Source: an uncultured Clostridia bacterium (GTDB lineage Bacteria > Bacillota > Clostridia > Lachnospirales > Lachnospiraceae). Taken from it: a stretch of DNA of 8,591 nt. The position numbers and the translations under genes were made by a program. Location: contig CAMORF010000084.1 in assembly GCA_946623485.1 (NCBI GenBank), positions 1-8,591 on the forward strand, written 5' to 3'. Below the pieces are notes generated by a model. It did no database searches. It was given only the letters and a program-made list of their open reading frames with translations, and was not told where the DNA came from. Shown piece after piece: positions 6,606 to 8,591 of this stretch. How positions within the stretch are numbered: position 1 is the first letter of the stretch; each line of letters opens with the position of its first letter.

Positions 6606-6874
6606 AAAAAAGAGTGGCGCTTCTGTCCATCATTGTTTCAGATATTACCCAGACCGGGAAACTGAATGAATACCTGCATGAGGCATCGGAATATATCATT
6701 GGCAGAATGGGGATTCCCTATCGGGAGCGGAACATTAATATCATCAGTGTTGCGGTTGATGCGCCGCAGGATATGATCTCTGCCCTGTCCGGGAAGATCG
6801 GGAAACTCAAGGGAGTAAGCAGCCGGACGACCTATTCTGATGTGATCACGGTGGATGCGGTGGAATCTGACTGA
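6602..6874 (+). CDS. TM1266-family iron-only hydrogenase system putative regulator
   Basis: 90 aa. It is a small, probably ACT-like (beta-alpha-beta) protein of the family named after Thermotoga maritima TM1266, usually found near [FeFe]-hydrogenase and its HydEFG maturases and annotated as a putative regulator. I recognise it by the central IIGRMGIPYRER block (32-43) followed by the alternating IISVAVDAP strand (47-55) and by ALSGKIGKLKGV (61-72). Size and motif order match the family. It has no DNA-binding domain of its own, so a regulatory role would have to go through ligand binding or a partner. No HydE, HydF, HydG or [FeFe]-hydrogenase gene is in the window. Its neighbours are hypE upstream and a nitrogenase-like gene 147 bases downstream. 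Confidence 0.9.
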   Translation: MKKRVALLSIIVSDITQTGKLNEYLHEASEYIIGRMGIPYRERNINIISVAVDAPQDMISALSGKIGKLKGVSSRTTYSDVITVDAVESD

Positions 6875-7003
6875 TAGAGCAGTGTCAGACAACGGATGCT
6901 GCTTCCGGCAGGAGCCGGATACTATTTTCAGCAGGACAGGGCGGGAGCCGGACATCGTTTCCGGCAGGTTCGCAGGAAGGAGCCGAAGGCTGTTCCCGAT
7001 GAC

Positions 7004-7013
7004 AGAGGAGGGA
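7004..7013 (+). promoter_or_regulatory. Ribosome binding site choosing the start at 7022
   Basis: AGAGGAGGGA is a near-perfect Shine-Dalgarno sequence about 9 bases before ATG 7022. The frame is open further upstream to ATG 6896, but that start has no comparable site. The extra 42 residues it would add are Arg/Gly-rich and unlike the family. Confidence 0.8.
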
Positions 7014-7021
7014 TCATATAT

Positions 7022-8395
7022 ATGCTTGAACGGATTACATCACCTGAAGAGGGAAGCCGGGAACGGATCCGGATCGTGGATGCGTCTTTTCCTTTGCCGT
7101 TCCCGCGCCGTCTGGAGTATAATGCGCCGGCTCACGGCACCTGGAATATTGTGCATATCGGTATGGCGGTTCCGCAATCTCACAGCATCTATGTCTGCGC
7201 AGACAACTGCCTGCGCGGTGTTGTGATGACAGCTGCGGAGATGGGCTGCAGCGACCGGTTTTCCAGTGTCACCATTACCGAGCGGGATCTTCAGACGGAC
7301 AATCTGGAGACGATTACGATTGAGGGGGTTTCTGAGGTGATCACCCGCCTGCCTTCCAGGCCGCCGGTGGTGTTCGTGTTTCTGGTATGCCTCCATATCT
7401 TTGCAGGAAGCGATGAGGATTATATCTTCCGCACATTGGAGCAAAGATGGCCGGAAATCCGGTTTGTGAAGGCCTATATGGACTGTGTCCGGCAGAAGGA
7501 GGGCCCGTCGCCGGACATGAAGCTGAGAAAGGCTGCGTTTGGCATCATAGAGCCGGGAAAAACAGATCATAAACGTGTCAATGTCCTGGGGAGTGATGTC
7601 AGGTTTCCCGGGGAATGTGAACTGCTGCAGCTTTTGTCTTCGCAGGGGTTCACGGTAAGGCAGCTTTCCGATTGTGAGACATTTCAGGATTTTATGTCGC
7701 TGGGCGACGCATCTGTCAATGTCTGTACGTATCCCAACGCATATGATGCACTGCAGGAGATGTCCGGACGAACAGGAGCACATTTCCTGTATCTGAGCGC
7801 GGCGGTGTCCTTTGAGGAGATACGGGCGCAGATAAATGAATTGATGGTCACATGCGGGGCAGCTCTTCCCCCTGAGGAGTGGTTCCTTGAAAAAGAGCAG
7901 CAGTGCGAGGAAGCGCTGCGCCATCTTGCAGAATGCCTGGATGGGTGTGAGGTAGCGATCGATTATACGGCACATTCCCGTCCCCTTGGGATTGCGAGGC
8001 TTTTGCTGCTCCATGGGATCCGGGTAAGGTGCGTGTTTCTGGATCAGATCCTGGAGGAAGAGCGGGAAGCGTTCCAATGGCTTCAGGAGCATGATCCGGA
8101 CCTTTTGCTGGTCTCAACCATCCTGCCCGGCATGCAGCGTTACGGACGGGGCATTGAGCTTTTTCCGGATGCAGTCAAGGTGGTCGCCTTTGGACAGAAA
8201 GCCGCGTGGTACTGCCAGACCCCCTGGTTTGTGAATCTCATCGAGGGCGGAGGTCTTTGGGGATATCATGGGATTCTGCAGCTATGCAGTCTTCTGGAGG
8301 ATGCTTGCGAAACCGCGAAGGATTACCTGAAGATCATTCCACGGAAAGGGATTGGGTGGCCAAGCATGTGCCATCTCTCCCCTTCCCAACAATAA
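7022..8395 (+). CDS. Nitrogenase component-1-like protein B (NifD/NifE-like)
   Basis: 457 aa from ATG 7022, probably soluble. The component-1 pattern is visible in the first third. HIGMAVPQSHSIYVCADNCLRG (Cys59, Cys63) stands where the first cluster cysteine lies in NifD/NifE. A strand-rich segment DRFSSVTITERDL follows. VFVFLVCLHIFAGSDEDYI (Cys123) then matches the second TCxxxxxGDD-type motif. A second Rossmann-like domain follows from about 185 (RVNVLGSDV), and a third from about 310 (VAIDYTAHSRPLGIARLLLLHGI). Near the C-terminus, NLIEGGGLWGYHGILQL resembles the GY/F-x-G block of NifD/NifK. I see no clear equivalents of the NifD FeMo-cofactor ligands (Cys275, His442), so true nitrogenase is unlikely. 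It probably pairs with the protein at 195-1496; substrate and reductase partner are unknown. Confidence 0.75.
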   Translation: MLERITSPEEGSRERIRIVDASFPLPFPRRLEYNAPAHGTWNIVHIGMAVPQSHSIYVCADNCLRGVVMTAAEMGCSDRFSSVTITERDLQTDNLETITIEGVSEVITRLPSRPPVVFVFLVCLHIFAGSDEDYIFRTLEQRWPEIRFVKAYMDCVRQKEGPSPDMKLRKAAFGIIEPGKTDHKRVNVLGSDVRFPGECELLQLLSSQGFTVRQLSDCETFQDFMSLGDASVNVCTYPNAYDALQEMSGRTGAHFLYLSAAVSFEEIRAQINELMVTCGAALPPEEWFLEKEQQCEEALRHLAECLDGCEVAIDYTAHSRPLGIARLLLLHGIRVRCVFLDQILEEEREAFQWLQEHDPDLLLVSTILPGMQRYGRGIELFPDAVKVVAFGQKAAWYCQTPWFVNLIEGGGLWGYHGILQLCSLLEDACETAKDYLKIIPRKGIGWPSMCHLSPSQQ

Positions 8396-8410
8396 GCCGG
8401 GAACATGCGG

Positions 8411-8591
8411 TTTGGCTGCTCGCATAGAAAACTGGCTGCCCGCAGAGATAATTGGGCGTTCACATAGAAAAGTGGCTGATTACATAGAAAAGTGGCCGAT
8501 TACAGAGATGATTGGCTGCTCACAGAGATAATTGACTGCTCATAGAGATAATTGGCTGCTCACAGAGATAATTGACTGCTCATAGAGATAA
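8411..8591. repeat. 20-bp tandem repeat array reaching the window edge
   Basis: Nine consecutive 20-bp units (8411-8590) have the consensus ATTGGCTGCTCACAGAGATA, and the next unit has begun at 8591. The first five units are divergent. Units 6 and 8 are identical, as are units 7 and 9, so the last 80 bases are two copies of a 40-bp double unit. This is a sign of recent expansion. The array is non-coding: stops recur in all frames, and 20 bp is not a multiple of 3. It begins 15 bases after the stop codon of the nitrogenase-like gene and continues beyond the window. Confidence 0.9.

Noticed and set aside
6896..7021. Upstream extension of the second nitrogenase-like protein to ATG 6896
   Set aside because: The 42 added residues are Arg/Gly-rich and unlike the family, and the strong AGAGGAGGGA belongs to ATG 7022.
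7040..8092. A 350-codon open frame on the minus strand opposite the second nitrogenase-like gene
   Set aside because: The + strand frame has an excellent ribosome binding site and family motifs. The minus frame has neither.
195..8395. A true nitrogenase (nifDK) locus
   Set aside because: Neither component-1-like protein shows the NifD cofactor ligands or the full P-cluster cysteine set. Both are shorter than NifD/NifK, and no nifH, nifB or nifEN is in view.
8411..8591. CRISPR array
   Set aside because: The 20-bp units are directly contiguous, with no unique spacers between identical repeats, so this is a simple tandem repeat.

Overview
The window reads as a single-strand (+) accessory metallocluster locus from an anaerobic Firmicute, most likely a Clostridia/Lachnospiraceae-type organism. 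That placement is an inference from moderately high GC, strong AGGAGG-type ribosome binding sites, and the presence of both HypCDEF proteins and a TM1266-family protein, the latter typical of fermentative Firmicutes and Thermotogae. All confident genes are on the + strand.

Layout: 1-194 is a non-coding lead-in with small palindromes and a 10-bp tandem duplication. 195-1496 encodes a nitrogenase component-1-like protein (NifD/NifK/BchN/BchB superfamily) with an alanine-rich nonapeptide repeat in its middle. 1497-1717 is a gap filled largely by a 41-bp tandem repeat. Then comes a four-gene hydrogenase-maturation block: hypF (1718-4072), hypC (4185-4397), hypD (4394-5476) and hypE (5473-6486), the last three joined by ATGA overlaps. 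After a 115-bp gap holding a possible 21-codon ORF comes a 90-aa TM1266-type 'iron-only hydrogenase system regulator' (6602-6874). A second, different nitrogenase component-1-like protein follows (7022-8395). The window ends in a 20-bp tandem array (8411 to the edge).

How the genes may work together: HypF and HypE make the cyanide ligands, and HypC-HypD assemble the Fe(CN)2CO unit normally delivered to [NiFe]-hydrogenases. Here no hydrogenase subunit and no nickel-insertion gene (hypA, hypB) is in view. The Hyp block instead sits between two nitrogenase-like subunits that look like the two halves of a heterodimeric (or heterotetrameric) reductase. The P-cluster-type cysteines are unevenly divided between the halves. 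A NifH-like ATP-dependent reductase would be expected nearby but is not in this window. The most interesting reading is an uncharacterised nitrogenase-like enzyme or scaffold that is linked to Hyp-made iron chemistry. The conservative reading is chance neighbourhood of a hydrogenase-maturation operon and a nitrogenase-like pair.

The locus is also rich in short tandem repeats: five separate arrays with different units (10, about 27, 41, 11 and 20 bp), one of them in frame inside a protein. These would be expected to vary in copy number between strains.
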